The translations under genes and the position numbers were made by a program. A stretch of 64,000 nt of DNA from Apostichopus japonicus (Eukaryota; Echinodermata; Holothuroidea; Aspidochirotida; Stichopodidae), in contig NC_092565.1 in NCBI RefSeq assembly GCF_037975245.1, positions 8,052,999-8,116,998 on the forward strand, in the 5' to 3' direction. The notes beneath the pieces are model-generated. The model was not told where the DNA came from, searched no databases, and saw only the letters and a program-made list of their open reading frames with translations. This document shows, one piece after another, positions 37,038 to 47,882 of the stretch (the stretch's first letter is position 1; each line of letters begins with the position of its first letter).

Positions 37038-40000
37038 TCACGCAATGAAATCTAAGGGACGATTGAAGCCTCCTCGACGATTCATGTACTGCCTGAAAGG
37101 TGACAGAAGAAGAGCAAGCTGAATACAAGGGTCTTTGAAATATACAGATAAGCACACAGAGAATTCTGAATGGTATAACAATTAGTAAGGCCTTGTATAT
37201 CAACAATGGAAATCTGATTAGGAACTTTAAACAGGAAAAATTCAAAAATGCAAAGAACATTTAGGGTTAAATGGATTTCAAAACTGTTGAAAATATTATT
37301 TTGACATGAATATTCCTTCCCTACTTCTCTCCCAACTTACTAACATAGGAAAATGCTAAGGGAGGAGGAAGAGAGATTTATTAAGAAGACCATTGAATAA
37401 CTCTCTTCAAGTAGACACAAAAAGCTGATATATCAGAAGTACCTTAAACATGTACAAACAAAATTTTAAGTAGATAAACATGATAAATTTCATTTGAATT
37501 TATAAGTTTGTTCCATCTTAACATCCAGAATTCTGTACTTTTGATAATGCCATATTTAAAGGAATACAATGAGTCCTCAATGTAAATGCTAAAGACCAAT
37601 TTCTACTCACCTATATTTTCTTTTCTCTAGTATTTGAGCAGCATCAGCATTAGTGGACTCTGCTGTTTTCTTTCCCTAAAAACAAAAACAAGTAGTGTTC
37701 TCCTCATCTGTTCATATAATCATATGCAGAGTGTGGTGGAGTTGGGGGGGGGGGGTGGGGGTGGGGATAGTATACTGAAGTTTTACTGCACTTATTAAAT
37801 TATTTATTGCACACTATGACTTGCATGCACAATATGACAGTATGTATGCACAGTATGGCTTGCATTCCAGTATGCACAATATTTACTTATTTATTGCACA
37901 GTATGAAAAGGTGTCTGGACAAAAAAGCAGTTGAGAACTGGATTAAAATCATAAACTCAATTAGAGTGCAAACCAATCCTACATTTTCTTCAATTTTTTT
38001 TTTTATCTTTGTCCAGTTTGGACAAGGGCTTGGTGAAACACCTCAGAAGTGCATAGAAAAGAAAAACACTATTGGCAAAACAATAATGCTTTTCCCATTT
38101 CTGTTATTAAACTCTGTGAAACATTCATACCTTAAAGTATGAATAAAAAGTGCATTGTTACTGATAAAGAATGTAACTGAAGTATGTCCTTATATTGTAA
38201 AACAATCAAATCCTGGAATTTATGGTACAAAATGCACAGAAGATCCCTTATGTCAGGAATTTCAGAGGTAACTTTATTTCCCCTCATCGAAGTCACATGT
38301 CCCACTGCCCCTCTTTGTGTCCCCCTCCCTCCACAGATTGAAACCTCCATTATAGCCCTTTTACTACTGGTAATCACAGATTCATGGCACAACTCATGGA
38401 CCAATAAAATGGGTTTTCCTGAAAACATTAGAGGCTATGCATTTGCATACTAAAGTATTCATGTCCAGTTACAGTCACTTACTTTTGTTGTGTCAAAGTT
38501 CACAAATCCCATTATTTTGTACATTTCCTTGTCTTCCTCCGACATGGTCTCTAAAGTTTCCTCTGCAAAGGACAAAAACGATAAAATAAACTCTGCTAAT
38601 CAATTAGGTCTACACTCCTCTTAATCTGTTCTCAAAATAATTTTACAGTCCCTAGATAAGCGTGAGGCACAACGTTTTCAATGAAACATATAATTGTCAT
38701 AATATAACTTGTTTGTTTTACTTTTTCTGTATATTTTAAACTAAAACCTGTGACAATACATCATGAACCTCAGTGGTGTCAATTCTTTTCCAGGAATGGA
38801 GGAGGAAATTAGTTCAGTGGAGTAGGAAGTTATCAACAAATTGAGTGTAGTGTGTGCAAGGGGGGGGGGGGTGGGGCAGATAACTGGTGATAATGTGGCC
38901 CAGATTGTATATCGAAAATGTTATCTCAAAATGTTGATAATTTTTTCTTTAAAGTTGGTTTACTTTCCTCAAAGTTTAGACCGCATTCAAGAAGTTCCAA
39001 CTTTCTTCAATAACTTGTAACTCTTTTTCTCCAAGACTTGACTTTTGCCTCAAAATTGCAAACTGTAACTCTACCCAAATTTCTAATTTTTAACTTATAA
39101 CAGACTGATCTCAAAACTTTGATTTCTTTCACTTACTTTGACTTTTTCTTGAACTCCATTACATCAAAACACAAAATTATGAATACAAATGGTCCACATT
39201 TTGAGTTATATGAAAATTCATCAGTGTGTATCAAAATTTCCAATACTTTATTTCAATTTTTTCCCTTTAATGTTAAACTTTTGTCTGAAAATTGTAACCT
39301 GTAAACTATTACAAAATCTTGAGTGTTTATCTCAAAAGTTAGCTTTTTCCCTCAAACTTTTCACACCTTTCTCAGTTTCGACTTTTCTCCATAACGCTGA
39401 TGTTTTCTGGAATTTTTTTGTTAGGGTATGAAAATGTCAATAGTAAGTTTCAAAATTGATATATCAGCTCAATCCTGACTTCTTTCTCTAGGCTTTGACT
39501 ATTTAATCTCAAAACTTCCAATCAATCCTAAAATATATGAGTTCTTTGACTTATGCTTTGAAATTGCTGAGTTTTATCAAAAGTTGAACCATTTAATCCC
39601 AAAACATCAATTTGGGATTAAAGTGCTTCTATTTAAGGTGGTGGTTCTACGTAAGGTTGGGTAGGTTAGGTCACTCATGGTAGCAAAGATCCACATCCAT
39701 AACCTGTTTCAATATTCAGTGTTTGTATGTATTTACCTCTGGACCTTTGTAGGATTTCCAATTTATTTCTCACTTTGCTTTGCTCTGATATACTTTTATA
39801 TATTCTTATTCCTTTTTTAATGATGTTTTGTGTTGTGGCATCCTGCAAGGACCGAGAATTTCCTGCTAAGCTGGTTTGGATGACTTAATAGGTTTTGCAA
39901 TCTTGCAGGGTTATACAACATCTATAACTGAAATGCAAACTAGTTTCTTGAGGCTATTTTAATTTCACAATTAATCTTACCATCAATCTTCTTCCTATCA

Positions 40001-42128
40001 TCTTTCACAGGAGCAGGGGCATCTGTAGTTTTATCACTTCCTGATGGTTCAGGCGAACTAAATGATAAAAATCGTGCAATAAACAATTTAACAAAACAAA
40101 ATGGTCACAAAGAACTGTGAGGTTTTATAGAAGAAAAACTTCACAATATATAAGTTCTAATAATGGGATTTATTTGTATAACTCAAGAATTTGGACAAAC
40201 TATGGAACTTGCTTTCTGCAATCGTACCTTGATATGGTTCTTCTCCTTGGAGATATCGACCTGATGAAGAAAACATAATTCTACAATTATAAATTTATTA
40301 GCGAAAGATGTATTTAAAGTACCATAGAGGTTCACACTGTATAAAAGAGTTATTTCTAAATTAGTTAACACTATGATGTCAGGACTGCTAGACAAACACT
40401 TTCAGTCACCTCAAGATAATACTTTTTAATGTGAACTTTCAGCATATTGGTCCAACAGAACATGAACTTACAGTCAATACTGCAAACCATTGACAACTAA
40501 TATTCTGTGGTTTGCCTGATTATTCTCTTATTTCTTAGTCACTTACTCTGATGTAGTTAAGAACTATGCAGCATCTACCCATTGTTTTTCCATAAATGTA
40601 AATTTAAAATTAAGACATTGGACATCACACTTTCATGTTGCTGTAGATGCCCAGCTATTATCAACAAAATTATATCACTAACCTCCTTCTCCTTGGTGAT
40701 TTTGACCTGAAACAAAAGAAGATATTAAGAGGTTTAATTAAAAAAAAATGACAGAGAAATCAAATTGGCTTATAAATCTTCCATTTATGATCACTTGAAA
40801 CAGTGTGCAAATTAATTTTGAGTTACCCCCTCCACACAACTGTCTACTGTGTAACAGTGAATGCACATCATGTAACTGAATAGGATAACTTGTACTTTAT
40901 CGTAATCTCAGTTTACTTCTTTAACATTTCCTTTGTTTAGTATTCCTTTGCTCAGTGTGTAATTAATAAAAATAATTGCAAAATTTGACTCAAACTCACC
41001 TTGAACGATGACGCCTTTTTGGTGATCTGGAACGACTTCTTGGACGTTCTAAAGTATGGCAAAAAATTGATTAAGCCCAACATTGCAATCTTCCTTTAGA
41101 TTACAGAAAGTGTATTTCTCTGATGACTAACAATTACTTTCTTACTTGAGACACCCAAATGCTTAGATTCTCATCATAATCTCATCTATCATTTGAAGTA
41201 AAGTTTGTATGCTCTAAAACAATTTTTGCAGGTTATCTGCTTCCATACTTTTCTTTTTCACCCAACATTTGTTTCATTGTAAAAAATAAAATAAAATTGA
41301 ACCACCTGCTCAAATGTTCACTAGCACAGTTATAAAGAAGTTTGGGGTTGTTCAAATACTCAGCTTCTATAAGTATTTCTTTCTAATGCGCAATACTTGA
41401 ATACATAGTTAGATTTTAGATCTTATGGAAAGAAATCTTCCTCAGATGATTTTCTTCACACAAATTGCTTTGAAACACAAACTTCAAAGCAAGTGTACAA
41501 TTTGTGTGTTTCTGATAATTACATGAAGTAACTTACCTCTTCTTCTACGTTCTCTTTCCCTGGAAGTTGATCTTCTCCTCTCTTCAAATAAAAGAAAGGA
41601 AGTAAAAAAGTTATTCTCAGAAGGAACACAGGACATAGGAATTAGTGTGTTGCATGTATGCAAGTTTATTTGGCTTGAAACTGTATGCAAGACTGTTAGG
41701 AACTTAACTAATGATATGAATTATATAAAGGTAAAAAAACAACTGTTATGTGAAGGACAAGAACATCAATCCATTTTCTTATAAAGAAAGAAACTTTCAC
41801 ACGGCAAACATTGACCACCATAGCAGATCAAACATTGCACAAACACTCTCCCGGTCAACCTTGACTTGGAGATCATTTACAAATTATTGAAATCTGTTAT
41901 TTCTAACTAAGGAATAGCTCCTTTAGTAAGTTAACTTCTCATTACAGTAGAGAGATGAGATGTATTGAAGCAACTCATGGAAAGATGCCACATAACACTC
42001 CAGGCATCATGCATAGAAAATAGCACGGACAGGCCCACATAGGGTTAATAAAGTTTATGAACGACAACCATTGAACTTCACAGTCATTACTCACCTCTTC
42101 TGGGGGATCTTGATCTACTTCTTGTCAT
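37038..42128 (-). CDS. SNRNP27: SNRNP27, U4/U6.U5 tri-snRNP 27 kDa protein
   Basis: Nuclear SR-type component of the spliceosomal tri-snRNP. Nine coding exons (minus): 42128-42095 (MTRSRSRSPRR), 41581-41537 (ERRRSTSRERERRRR), 41048-41000, 40706-40683 (24 nt), 40260-40228 (33 nt), 40057-39981 (DAPAPVKDDRKKIDG), 38562-38483 (EEDKEMYKIMGFVNFDTTK), 37675-37611 (GKKTAESTNADAAQILEKRK) and 37092-37038 (QYMNRRGGFNRPLDFIA, stop TGA). All phases chain to 153 residues, against 155 in human. The conserved C-terminal domain is intact and the N-terminal RS region is split among micro-exons. The 5' end is head-to-head with a tRNA-Arg gene about 1.1 kb away. Intron 38563-39980 contains loosely repetitive pyrimidine-rich sequence. 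Confidence 0.96.
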
Positions 42129-43254
42129 TTTATAGCCAGTTCCACTTCCTGCAAGAATGAATCACTAGAAACAGGGAAGACAGACAGATACAAAAGTTGA
42201 TAAAAGTAGCATACTCACAAGCTTGCCTCACTTCCATTTTTCTATTAGCATTTGCTATATCCCCAATTTGGCACATCCCTGAAAAAAACCTAGCCTAACC
42301 TGAAATATAATTATATGTCAAAAATAATGTATTTCCTGCCCCTGTGACTTTATATCGGCTGTCAAAGTTCAGAAACGGTTACTTCTGAAGACTGAATGTT
42401 AAATTTAGTTACGTCTACATGAGGTGATGTACATGTTTATGTTGACTATATTAAACTACTTGACATGCCTAATTGACTGACAATTGCCGCAGGTATACTG
42501 CCAATTAACCTTTTAACTCTATTTTCCTCTAATAAAACTAATTTTATCAATTTATGTGCACCAGTTCAGGTATTCTTTCAAGGTTTAATTTCATACTTAC
42601 TGTAAACTAAAGCAAAGGTGATGTCACTACTCACTTGTTGGTTAAGTACATTTTTCATTTAACCATAATACAGTGCAAGAATTAAGACAAGACAGAATTA
42701 CTCAAGGAATTCAGTACTTATGTTGAGAATTGTAGGAAAACAACTACCTAACTTTTTAACTGGGGTTCATGTTTATGTTAGGCCTCAAGTTACTTAATAC
42801 ATGTTAGGTACTGTCAGCCCATGAGTCTGAATGGGAAATGCATTCAAGTCATTGCAGTAGCCTAGATAGCTCCATTGCTTATGCCACACAGTACACTGAG
42901 TACTAATATATGTTAATGTTAGCCTAACTTAAGTTAGGTGGTGATTGCATCGAGCAGCGTGGGGGATATTTGGTCTTACTCTGTTTCTCTTCTTTTCAAG
43001 ATGATAAGTTATTCAATTAATTGCAAATATTCACCCTGGATCCAGGAGATCCCAACCACTCCGGCTGCGGAAAGAAGCTAATGTCCTACGCAATCTTACT
43101 GAACACTTGATCTTACGTACAACTGGACCAATCGTTACTTCAATTCTAACAATAACATTGTAAAATTGTAGGAAACCATCGTTAACATAGCCATTGTGCC
43201 ATTATCATGCAGCTAACGTTTATATATTGTTCACGATTCTCACTTTCTATCGCA
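42129..43254. other. SNRNP27 upstream / shared promoter region
   Basis: No coding region was recognised. The sequence from about 42950 to 43140 is less AT-rich and probably holds the SNRNP27 transcription start. The tRNA gene follows on the opposite strand. Confidence 0.4.
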
Positions 43255-43327
43255 GCCTCCGTGGCCTAATGGATAAGGCATCGGTCTCCTAAACCGGGGA
43301 TTGCGGGTTCGAGTCCCGTCGGAGGTG
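43255..43327 (+). tRNA. tRNA-Arg (CCT)
   Basis: A complete 73-nt cloverleaf without CCA. The acceptor arm GCCTCCG pairs with CGGAGGT (first pair G-T, as in other animal tRNA-Arg-CCT). The D arm is GCCT/AGGC with loop AATGGATA, and the anticodon stem TCGGT/ACCGG has loop CTCCTAA giving anticodon CCT. The T arm is GCGGG/CCCGT with TTCGAGT. The A and B boxes are intact and there is no intron. It closely resembles vertebrate tRNA-Arg-CCT. Confidence 0.98.
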
Positions 43328-43333
43328 TTCGTG

Positions 43334-43338
43334 TTTTT
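43334..43338 (+). terminator. Pol III terminator of tRNA-Arg
   Basis: A run of five T starts 7 nt after the tRNA 3' end, the standard RNA polymerase III stop signal. Confidence 0.8.
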
Positions 43339-44531
43339 GCAGATTCTTCAGTGACTTGGCCCTATTGCAGGTTGGGGAAATGGTATTCGAAGTGATCCGT
43401 GGCGTATGGCGAAAGTTTGCAACCACTTGTGAATTATGATTAATTTTTATGCTTTAGAGGTCGCAAGTTCATAGTGATAGAAGAATTTCAACACATAGAG
43501 GTGTTGCTCATGTGGTCAAATAAATTTATATTTCATAATTATCATGCAGCCCCACTTCCAGTTTACAAAGTACAGGTAAAAAACTGGGGTTGATAGTCAT
43601 AACTGAGGGTTCAAGAACTCCATGCAAGCAGGAACATTTATCATAGGGGGTCTCAAATGGGACTCAGTCCTCCAACTGTGTAAAATGAGAGGGGGGGGGG
43701 TAAAATACATGAAAAGTATTTTATTGTTCAATGAATTTTAAAACACTTTGTCCAAAAGTCGTACACATAATGCTGCTGTGCTGACAAAACGTGCCTGTTC
43801 AGTTACAATAGTTAACAAATAAATTGTAGTGGAAGTTGCGAGATGAAATTGTCAGATTGATTTGCATTAGTCAAACTCTGCCAAAATTTCAATACAGAAA
43901 TGCAATTGCCATTATCAAGTTGACATATGTTGACCTGAAGCGACCTTTGACCTCCACCAATTTCAATAGGATTTCATGCTTTATCATCATTGGGCATCAG
44001 TATACCTGATATTTCCCTTTATTCTAACCCTTTGTCTGACCAGCGATGACTATTGAGTCTCTGTTGTTTGAAACCTGGGGACAGGATTTTTGGCCCCCGA
44101 CTATACACTTAAACATTTCCATATTTTTTGGACAAGATATTATCTTGCTATTTGAACATGTTTCTGATTAATATCAATCTTTTCGGGAAAGATATTCTTA
44201 TCTTTATGACATTTTATAGCTACAATAGACAGCAGTTATAATTATAAGTTTCTAGTATACTTAATAAATCATATTTACTCATATTGTACACGGACGGAAA
44301 TGTATTTGTACTCAGTACTCAGTTTCTTAACTGCTGTACTCAGACACTGGTACTCGATCCTCAAAATCTGTATGCCGACTATGGTACTTGGTACACAGAA
44401 CGTCAAGTACTGGAAAATACTTGGCACTCGGATTAATCTACTTACCAATGACACTACACTACAACAAAAACCTGTGTCTTTTCATAGCTGACAATGAATA
44501 GAAAGACCCTGTAGGCTGTAGGATATGATTC
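43339..44531. other. Intergenic DNA
   Basis: No gene was recognised. A G-run lies at about 43691-43700. A fragment of the GACCTTTGACC repeat family lies at about 43920-44050, including CGACCTTTGACCT at 43941-43953. From 44290 to 44440 the words GTACT/AGTACT recur irregularly, likely an old decayed simple repeat. Confidence 0.5.
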
Positions 44532-44537
44532 TTTATT
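44532..44537 (-). promoter_or_regulatory. Possible poly(A) signal of SPR
   Basis: TTTATT reads AATAAA on the minus strand, about 290 nt after the SPR stop codon. No closer canonical signal was seen. Confidence 0.45.
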
Positions 44538-44822
44538 ACTAAGATTCTATCAGAACTCAAGACAAAGACAATTTCGTTATTAACTTTTACATAAGAATTA
44601 TTCCAAATAATCTTGTGTGGGAAGCCTGAATTGGGCTCCTTAAAAGCATAGTGTGCCCAAGCCTTACATCCATCATTAATAAAGCTGTTGTTGGTGTGTA
44701 TGTCTTTACTATTAAAGTTGCACTGAGAAAGCAATGATTTGACACACTTTGAAAGATGGAAGTCCAAAGTAGCTACTAACATAGCAACATTTCAAACTAA
44801 ATTTCAAGATAAATAACAAGCT

Positions 44823-45674
44823 TTAGTCACTTTTGGGAGGACCAATGACATCAAAAATATCAATGTGAGCTCCACTCTCATACTTGTCATCATTCAATAC
44901 ATCACAAAGAACTGACGCAGTTTTTTGAGGTGTGACAGAGACTTTATGACTGTCGCTCATAATTTTGACTGCTTTAGGTGCAACAGACTCATCTTTCATA
45001 TGATGTAACATTGCAGTGTCTACAGGCCCAGGGGCATAGCAGAGGACCCTTGCGTCTGGTTCCTCGGCAGCAATCACCCTATGTAGCATGTCTCGAGCAG
45101 CTTTTCCAGTACAGTATAAACTCCAGCTCGGGATTGGCATTACAGCTGCTAATGATGATATTTGTATGATGAAATGCTGTATGCCCTTCTGGTCAACTAA
45201 CTTTGACTTAGAAAAAACTGAAAGAAACTTTGATGCTAAGAGAAGTGGAGAGGAGACATTGAGGAAGAAATACTCCTGTACTTTTTTGGCATCAGAACTT
45301 GTCAGATCTCTTATGTACTGGGCATCACCTGCACTCCCAGCATTATTGATGAGTATGGCTTGCTGGTAAGGTGAAGTATCTTCTATGTTAAAGAAGTCAT
45401 CAACAAGGCCTGTAAACTCACACTCATCACTAAGGTTGCCAATCACAAGTTTAAATGTTGTCTTCTTAGAGGAGAAAGAAGGCTCAGTCTGTATCAGTGA
45501 AACAGTTTCCTTTAAATCTTTCTCACATCTGCCTGTCAAAACCAATTGCAATTTATCAGTGAATCTTTTGGAAAACTCCACAGCGATTGCTCTCCCTATA
45601 CCTTTGCTTGCTCCTGTGATGAATGCAACAGTAGGTGCATTAAAGATGAACTTCTGTTCTTCAGCCATTGCCAT
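44823..45674 (-). CDS. SPR: Sepiapterin reductase
   Basis: Short-chain dehydrogenase that catalyses the final NADPH-dependent steps of tetrahydrobiopterin synthesis in the cytosol. The 283-residue product has the NADP-binding TGASKGIGRA near residue 20, LINNAGSAGD, the catalytic serine in ISSLAA, the catalytic YxxxK in YCTGKAARDML, and the family-specific APGPVDTAM and YESGAHIDIFD near the end. Length fits the family (about 260). The coding region is one exon. I start at the ATG at 45674, with a second at 45668. The open frame continues upstream, but TTGCCTTTCTTGCAG ending at 45699 is a splice acceptor, so a 5' UTR intron is likely. It is divergent from TMEM230. Confidence 0.96.
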   Translation of the reverse strand: MAMAEEQKFIFNAPTVAFITGASKGIGRAIAVEFSKRFTDKLQLVLTGRCEKDLKETVSLIQTEPSFSSKKTTFKLVIGNLSDECEFTGLVDDFFNIEDTSPYQQAILINNAGSAGDAQYIRDLTSSDAKKVQEYFFLNVSSPLLLASKFLSVFSKSKLVDQKGIQHFIIQISSLAAVMPIPSWSLYCTGKAARDMLHRVIAAEEPDARVLCYAPGPVDTAMLHHMKDESVAPKAVKIMSDSHKVSVTPQKTASVLCDVLNDDKYESGAHIDIFDVIGPPKSD

Positions 45675-46071
45675 GCCAGACTCAAAACAGTTGATATTCT
45701 GCAAGAAAGGCAATATATGTAAACAGTAATTATGATTGTACAGAATGCACCCTGAGTCCCAAAAGGACGAAACGGTCGTGAAGTGGAATTTTTCTGGTGT
45801 GTTGTTCTTTATTTATTTACTTTATATCTGTCATACCACTTGCTACACATTTATTTCTTATTTACGGCTTGGCTTGCCTATAAAGAGTGGCTATTCTGTG
45901 TAAATTGTCAGATTCAAAGCACTAGGGGTGCATTCTGTACAATCATAACACTTGGGTCACAAGCCCTCAATGACAGAGCCAATTTATACGCATTCACACA
46001 CCAGTGAATCACTGTGGTCGAGTGGTACGGTCAGAACTGGGATTTTGGTAATTTTGTGTAAAATTTGCGTG

Positions 46072-46079
46072 CGCCTTAT
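46072..46079 (+). repeat. Target-site duplication of the hAT MITE
   Basis: CGCCTTAT here is repeated exactly at 46471-46478 on the other side of the element. An 8-bp duplication is the hAT superfamily signature. Confidence 0.93.
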
Positions 46080-46470
46080 CAGTGGCGGAGCATCCATATA
46101 GTCAGGGGGGGGGGATGCCCCCATGACGGACTCAAATGTACTGCTGGCGCCCTTTTCAGCTTTTATGACTTTTTACGTATTCGCGATTATTGACTATTTT
46201 ATTGCGCTCCTCATCTAAATATTGACATTTGTCACATTTTCTTGATGTAATTTTCTGACAAAATGCTCTAACGACTATTTATTCTTCGTTTATCTGCAAA
46301 CTAGCAAGGCCCGGGAAGGGTCATTTCCGGCGATCTAGGGATTATCTTTACTCAAAAAAAATCCATACGCTCCGCGCCAACCTGTGGTGGCGCTCCGCTT
46401 AGATAGAGTCAAAAGCGCCCCTACAGACAATTCTCGCCCCCTCTGACCAATACCCCTAGCTCCGCCACTG
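46080..46470. mobile_element. Non-autonomous hAT-type transposon (MITE), 391 bp
   Basis: The terminal inverted repeats are CAGTGGCGGAGC and GCTCCGCCACTG (12 bp, perfect), flanked by the exact 8-bp duplication CGCCTTAT. CAGTGGCGG is a common hAT end. There is no transposase. The interior includes a G-run (about 46106-46114) and subterminal GGCGCTCC-type words. Perfect ends and duplication suggest a fairly recent insertion, upstream of SPR. Confidence 0.93.
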
Positions 46471-46928
46471 CGCCTTATGTTAAATTCACAGACTTCACAG
46501 CACTTAGCTCAGGTTAACCAAGTTTGGTAGGTATTCAACTGGTGGTATGGTAACGTGTACAACGTTTTGCGGTGAAACTATGCCTATATAGCCTGGGCCT
46601 AAGCTAGGTCTAACTTAGCCCAAGCAGCACCAGGTCTAAAAAACCTTAAAGAACATACCAGTTGGTGACAATTCTTCTAAGTTCAATTGAAATGCTCTTA
46701 CGATCGCAAGTAAGATAAGTGTTAACATGAACGCTCTTATGTGTTAATAACGTTTGCATAATCTTCGGTGTGGCTCCTTTACTATTAATAATCAACATAA
46801 ATGTCATGTTGCGGGTATAACGTTTATGGCAAGCCAAATGATCTATAAATTATATTCCAGGTACCGTTATTTTTAACCGATAAACCCGGAGTTTCGACCG
46901 ATAGACCTAGAATATCGTTTTTAATCTT

Positions 46929-47146
46929 GGATTATGGGCGAAAACCCAGGATGTTCGCCAGCATTCCACGTTAAATACCGTTAATCTGCGTTCCCCAGCG
47001 ATAAACTTGGATTATATCGGTCAAAATCCAGGTTTAGGCTATCAGTCGAAAATCCAGATTTATTGAACGATAATCCAGGATTAAGTTCGAATGAAAATCC
47101 AGGAAAAGTTAAATGGTGACATTCCAGGTTTTTCGAGTGATAATCC
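46929..47146. promoter_or_regulatory. Cluster of TAATCC/GGATTA sites in a degenerate repeat
   Basis: Five exact K50-homeodomain (Otx/Pitx/Goosecoid-type) core sites lie in 218 bp: GGATTA at 46929, 47009 and 47078, and TAATCC at 47071 and 47141. They sit in a degenerate tandem pattern of AATCCAGG words, in the region between SPR and TMEM230. Binding is inference. Confidence 0.4.
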
Positions 47147-47240
47147 AGGTTTAAATATAACGGCCAAAATGCTGTTGTTTTCGGTAATTCGACATTTGAC
47201 CCTATGACGATCGTCATTAATTTCGTCATGTAAATCGTCA

Positions 47241-47293
47241 TGTATTTTCTCATGTGTCGACTAATGTCGACATTAGTCACATGAGAAAATACA
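47241..47293. repeat. Long near-perfect hairpin
   Basis: The central 18 bp ACTAATGTCGACATTAGT (47260-47277) is a perfect palindrome. It is extended by 16-bp arms, TGTATTTTCTCATGTG and CACATGAGAAAATACA, with one 3-nt bulge (47257-47259). The total is 25 paired bases per arm without a loop. Confidence 0.95.
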
Positions 47294-47300
47294 TCCTATG

Positions 47301-47318
47301 ATGCATGTATACATGCAT
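47301..47318. repeat. 18-bp perfect palindrome
   Basis: ATGCATGTATACATGCAT reads the same on both strands and lies 8 bp from the hairpin at 47241-47293. Confidence 0.95.
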
Positions 47319-47868
47319 ACAATACATCATATGATTCAAACTTAATCCTGTGATTCATTCCTGGTTTGTTGGGAAGCAATTGGCAGTCGATCGCTGGCTT
47401 TAATTATGTACAATGATGATACGATGACACACTCACACACAAAAAGAACTCATGGGCCTAAGAACATGAGGAGCAGCTACCCGGCCTAATTCAAGGCCAG
47501 ACTTCTTTATGGAAAAGAATTACGGCCTTCTTCATGCAAATTTTTTCTCGAAAAATTATTCGAGTTAATAAAAAAGAAATAAAAGAAGTCATCTGATATG
47601 AACAGTGTTGAAATGGTCGAACAAATGATCAAAATGTTGCGATGATAGTAGGCAATACAGTCGAAATTTGAAACAGTCGAGAATAACTGAGGTAAACTGT
47701 TTGATAATATAGTCTAAAGTTTAAAAGAAATTTGACATTATATGGTATTAAGAGTTCAAATTTCGAGAAACATTCGAAATGTCAATATAAGAAGTTGAAA
47801 GTTCGAGAAACTGTAGTCAAGTTTCTAATAGATTAAATAGTTGTAAAATCTCACTTTCGATCGAATGT

Positions 47869-47882
47869 GTTCTCGCGAGAAC
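47869..47882. promoter_or_regulatory. TCTCGCGAGA promoter-type element
   Basis: GTTCTCGCGAGAAC is a 14-bp palindrome containing the exact TCTCGCGAGA motif, known in vertebrates as a CpG-promoter element bound by BANP. CpG is otherwise scarce here. It lies between divergent SPR and TMEM230 and could mark a promoter of either. Function is inference. Confidence 0.4.

Noticed and set aside
44459-44782. 107-codon minus-strand frame after SPR
   Set aside because: It lies in the likely SPR 3' UTR, overlaps its possible poly(A) signal and has no domain.
45675-45713. Upstream extension of the SPR frame
   Set aside because: It has no ATG, and a polypyrimidine-AG acceptor ends at 45699, so these codons are intron and 5' UTR.
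46981-47280. 99-codon minus-strand frame
   Set aside because: It overlies the degenerate AATCCAGG repeat and hairpin and resembles no protein.
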